Source of the DNA: Candidatus Bathyarchaeota archaeon
GTDB lineage: Archaea > Thermoproteota > Bathyarchaeia > Bathyarchaeales > Bathycorpusculaceae
Direction: 5' to 3'
DNA: 64,000 bases
Assembly: GCA_026014615.1 (NCBI GenBank)
Contig: JAOZHZ010000018.1
Span: forward strand, 1-64,000
Below are positions 61,141 to 64,000 of the stretch, piece after piece; positions within the stretch are counted from its first letter, which is position 1, and each line of letters begins with the position of its first letter. Both the position numbers and the translations under genes were made by a program. The notes under the pieces are model-generated. The model searched no databases. It was given only the letters and a program-made list of their open reading frames with translations, and was not told the DNA's origin.

Positions 61141-63090
61141 ATGCAGTTTCAGCTGACCGCTCCCTTCAAGCCTTCGCCGGGACAAGAAAAGGCAGTTAAC
61201 GAGATAGTGAAGAACTTTGCGGTGAAGGATAAGCAGACGCTTTTGGGCATTACGGGCAGCGGTAAAACCTTTGTTATGGCAAACGTCATCAACTGTCTCC
61301 AAAAATCCACCCTGATAATTGCGCATAACAAGACGTTGGCGGCTCAACTTTACGCGGAACTCAAGGAGCTTTTCCCGAATAACCGCGTGGAGTACTTCAT
61401 CAGCTTTTATGATTACTATCAGCCTGAGTCGTACTTACCTGCGCAGGATATGTACATTGAAAAAGACAGCGATGTAAACGAGCAAATCGAGAAGATGCGC
61501 ATGCACGCGGTCAGCAGCATCGTCAGCCGCAACGACACCATAATCGTTGCCAGCATAAGCTGCATCTACAGCTTGGGCAACCCCGACGACTTCCGCAGCC
61601 TCGCGGCCGAACTGGAAGTGGGTAAGCCTATGGTGCGGCAGCGACTCATCAACGCGTTGGTGAATATGCAGTATGAACGTAACGACATGGTTTTGGAGCC
61701 GGGCAGGTTCCGAGTCCGCGGCGACGTCATAGACGTGATTCCTGCTTACGAAAACGACATAATCCGCGTGGAGCTGGAAGGCGGGGCTGTGCGGAAAATC
61801 AAGGAAGTTAACCACATCACGGGCGATGCTAAAGTCGCGTTAGATAAGGTTACGCTTTATCCTGCGCGGCAGTATGTGGTGCCTGAGGAGAAGCAGAAAC
61901 GGGCGTTGAGCCAGATTGAAGCGGAGTTAGAGCAGCGGTTACTTGAGCTTCCGCCGTTGGAGGCGCAGCGGCTTAAGCAGCGGACACATTATGATTTGGA
62001 GATGATTCGGGAACTGGGCTTCTGCGCTGGCATCGAGAACTACAGCCGCCACTTTGATGGGCGCAGTGCGGGGGAGCCGCCGTTTACGTTGATGGATTAC
62101 TTCCCCAAAGACTACCTGCTCATTATCGATGAGAGCCACCAGACAATCCCCCAGAGCCGCGCCATGTACAACGGCGACTACGCCCGCAAAAAGAACCTCG
62201 TAAACTTCGGGTTTCGCCTACCGAGCGCCATCGACAACCGCCCCCTAAAGTTTGACGAGTTTGAGCGGAAAATGGGCAAAACCCTCTTCGTTTCTGCCAC
62301 GCCTGCCGAGTACGAAAGGGAAAAAAGCGGAGCACCTGTCGAGTTGATTACGCGTCCTACGGGGCTGTTGGATCCTGAAATTGAGTTGCGCCCGATTGAG
62401 GGACAAATGCGGGACCTGATGGCTGAGGCAAAGAAAACCATCGAGCGGGGAGACCGCGTTTTAGTGACGACATTGACCAAGCGTATGGCTGAGGACCTTA
62501 CGGATTACCTTGTAAAAGAAGGCTTCCGCGTGCGCTACCTACACAGCGAAGTAGACAGCCTTGACCGCATCGAACTCATCCGTCAACTGCGCGTGGGCGA
62601 ATTTGACGTTCTTGTGGGTATCAACTTGCTGCGGGAAGGCTTAGACATCCCCGAAGTCGCCACCATCTGCATCTTGGATGCGGACAAGGAGGGGTTCCTG
62701 CGGGATGAACGCAGCCTCATCCAAACCATCGGACGCGCGGCGCGGAACGTGAATGGCAGAGTCATCCTGTATGCCGACGTGAAGACGCAGTCGATTAAGC
62801 GCGCTATGGAAGTAACCAAGTACCGCCGAAAATTCCAGATACGGTTCAATAAAGTTCACGGCATCACACCAAAAACCATCGTGAAGAGTGTTTCTAAGAA
62901 GGAAGGCACTATCAAAGGCATCAAGCACCTTGCTAAGTCGGATGTTCGGCGCCAGATTATTGAGTTGGATGCGCAGATGCGGGAAGCCGCGGAGCAGTTG
63001 GACTTCGAGAAAGCCATTCAGCTGCGGGATGCCGTCCGAGACTTGGAGAAGTCGTTGGCTTTGAAGCTGAAAACTGAGCAGAAAGCATAG
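61141..63090 (+). CDS. uvrB: Excinuclease ABC subunit B
   Basis: Helicase-like damage-verification subunit of bacterial-type nucleotide excision repair. Motifs: GITGSGKTFVMANVI (Walker A), the beta-hairpin region YYDYYQPESYLPAQDMYIEKD, DESHQTIPQ (Walker B), and the C-terminal UvrC-binding UVR motif around MREAAEQLDFEKAIQLRDAV. The frame opens at 61078, but the ATG at 61141 (MQFQLTAPFKPSPGQ, GGGGA upstream) matches the family start. At 649 residues it is full length. Archaea with UvrABC are mostly mesophiles that took these genes from bacteria. uvrA follows 89 bases later. Confidence 0.96.
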   Translation: MQFQLTAPFKPSPGQEKAVNEIVKNFAVKDKQTLLGITGSGKTFVMANVINCLQKSTLIIAHNKTLAAQLYAELKELFPNNRVEYFISFYDYYQPESYLPAQDMYIEKDSDVNEQIEKMRMHAVSSIVSRNDTIIVASISCIYSLGNPDDFRSLAAELEVGKPMVRQRLINALVNMQYERNDMVLEPGRFRVRGDVIDVIPAYENDIIRVELEGGAVRKIKEVNHITGDAKVALDKVTLYPARQYVVPEEKQKRALSQIEAELEQRLLELPPLEAQRLKQRTHYDLEMIRELGFCAGIENYSRHFDGRSAGEPPFTLMDYFPKDYLLIIDESHQTIPQSRAMYNGDYARKKNLVNFGFRLPSAIDNRPLKFDEFERKMGKTLFVSATPAEYEREKSGAPVELITRPTGLLDPEIELRPIEGQMRDLMAEAKKTIERGDRVLVTTLTKRMAEDLTDYLVKEGFRVRYLHSEVDSLDRIELIRQLRVGEFDVLVGINLLREGLDIPEVATICILDADKEGFLRDERSLIQTIGRAARNVNGRVILYADVKTQSIKRAMEVTKYRRKFQIRFNKVHGITPKTIVKSVSKKEGTIKGIKHLAKSDVRRQIIELDAQMREAAEQLDFEKAIQLRDAVRDLEKSLALKLKTEQKA

Positions 63091-63179
63091 GAAAATGCCG
63101 TCAACAGTGCAATAAAGTAGAAAAGGGGCTTACTGGACAGGGTTAATTTCCAACAGAACCGAACAATCAGGTAGCGTTT

Positions 63180-64000
63180 ATGAGAGATTCAATTTCCGTT
63201 CGAGGCGCGCGAGAGCATAACCTCAAAAACATCGATTTAGATTTGCCACGCAACAAACTAATCGTGATTACGGGGCTTTCGGGTTCAGGAAAAAGCACGT
63301 TAGCTTTTGACACCATATACGCGGAGGGACAACGCCGCTACGTAGAAAGCCTAAGTGCATACGCGAGGCAGTTTCTGGGGCTGATGGATAAGCCAGATGT
63401 AGACTCCATTGATGGGTTGTCGCCTGCAATTTCTATTGAGCAGAAAAGCACCAGCAAAAACCCGCGCTCCACTGTGGGCACAGTCACAGAAATCTACGAT
63501 TACCTAAGGCTGCTTTTTGCTCGCATCGGCACGCACCACTGCCCCAAATGCGGCAGCTCCATAAAACCGCAAAGCCCCGAAAACATAACCAGCCTCATCA
63601 TGGCAGAAAAAGGCAAAACACTGGTTTTCCTTGCACCTGTCATCCGCGGTATGAAGGGCACCCATGAGCAGGTTTTTGACGACTTGAAGAAGCAGGGGTT
63701 CACCAAAATCAGGGTAGACCAGAAAATTTACGACTCGGACACCGTCAAAGACGAGGTCAAGTTGGTGCGTTATGAGAAGCACTGGATCGAAGCCGTCATT
63801 GACACCGTCACCATCAGCGATGAGGAACGCAGCCGTATAGCCGAAGCTGTAGAGCAGGCGCTGCTGAATGGTAAAGGAACTATGATTGTCATAGACGCCA
63901 CCGTCGCCGACGCGGATAAGAAGCGGGAGCTGGAGCGCTTTCAAGGCGAAAACATGTACAGCACCTTTGGGGCTTGCCCTAATCATCCTGAAATCGTGTT
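63180..64000 (+). CDS. uvrA: Excinuclease ABC subunit A (N-terminal part, cut by window)
   Basis: DNA-damage sensor ATPase. The 273 codons present begin [25 protein letters not shown], with Walker [10 protein letters not shown], the Q-loop region [39 protein letters not shown], and the first half of a zinc module CPKCGSS. The remaining 650 or so residues lie beyond the window. It is codirectional with uvrB and likely cotranscribed. Confidence 0.96.
   Translation, partial: MRDSISVRGAREHNLKNIDLDLPRNKLIVITGLSGSGKSTLAFDTIYAEGQRRYVESLSAYARQFLGLMDKPDVDSIDGLSPAISIEQKSTSKNPRSTVGTVTEIYDYLRLLFARIGTHHCPKCGSSIKPQSPENITSLIMAEKGKTLVFLAPVIRGMKGTHEQVFDDLKKQGFTKIRVDQKIYDSDTVKDEVKLVRYEKHWIEAVIDTVTISDEERSRIAEAVEQALLNGKGTMIVIDATVADADKKRELERFQGENMYSTFGACPNHPEIV

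Noticed and set aside
1-64000. CRISPR array, rRNA genes, integrase or intact insertion sequence
   Set aside because: None seen: no regularly spaced repeats, no rRNA sequence and no transposase-like protein.

Overview
The window reads as one contiguous piece of an archaeal chromosome, most likely a mesophilic member of Bathyarchaeia (Thermoproteota). The domain call is firm: EF-2 with a diphthamide-type histidine region, archaeosine tRNA-guanine transglycosylase, tRNA-splicing endonuclease, archaeal TATA boxes placed about 25 bases before starts, an archaeal CbiMNQO set and the archaeoflavoprotein AfpA. The lineage call is an inference from gene content and from a surface protein with VPEF-type tail motifs. 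UvrA and UvrB suggest a moderate-temperature lifestyle.

Bases 1-33000 are one large tetrapyrrole/cobalamin region. Leftward at 1-5326 lie a ChlI-ChlD type chelatase subunit, a double-domain BtuF-like binding protein and a BtuC-like permease. A divergent cysteine-rich gene of unknown function lies at 5561. Leftward at 6335-13224 lie a second double-domain binding protein, CobN and CbiZ. Leftward at 13899-20874 lie an amidotransferase/NTPase, a precorrin-2 dehydrogenase-like protein, HemB, HemL, HemC, uroporphyrinogen-III methyltransferase and HemD. Rightward from 20948 to 29033 lie HemA, CbiX-CbiC, CbiD, CbiE, CbiT, CbiL, CbiF, CbiG and CbiH. The cobalt ECF transporter CbiMNQO (29425-32121, leftward) is divergent from a winged-helix regulator (32210). 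Together these genes cover cobalt uptake, corrinoid uptake and salvage, and synthesis from glutamyl-tRNA into the corrin ring.

The most interesting signal is a 17-bp palindrome, best copy GGATGGATAATCCATCC, found six times. Each copy lies just downstream of a TATA box: before the chelatase operon, the unknown cysteine-rich gene, the cobN operon, hemA and cbiM, and before a gene-less but strongly structured stretch at about 13510-13676. I read this as the operator of a cobalt/cobalamin regulon that includes an unknown protein and a candidate small RNA. The winged-helix protein at 32210 is the best candidate regulator.

Bases 33000-64000 are mixed housekeeping genes: a tRNA-Arg(TCT), a candidate structured RNA near 34600-34710, a serine hydrolase, a glycosyltransferase, two flavoproteins, a presenilin-like protease, a beta-CASP nuclease, a PHP protein, TgtA, a PRTase-type regulator, MtnA, EndA, HisS, GlnA, an RNA methyltransferase with a PUA protein, malate dehydrogenase, a P-type ATPase, EF-2, an S-component-like membrane protein, lysine aminomutase with an EctA-like acetyltransferase, UvrB and the start of UvrA. 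A 49-bp dispersed repeat occurs at 29186 and, inverted, at 37467, with a degenerate third copy at 29104. One copy abuts a truncated EamA-type transporter gene.
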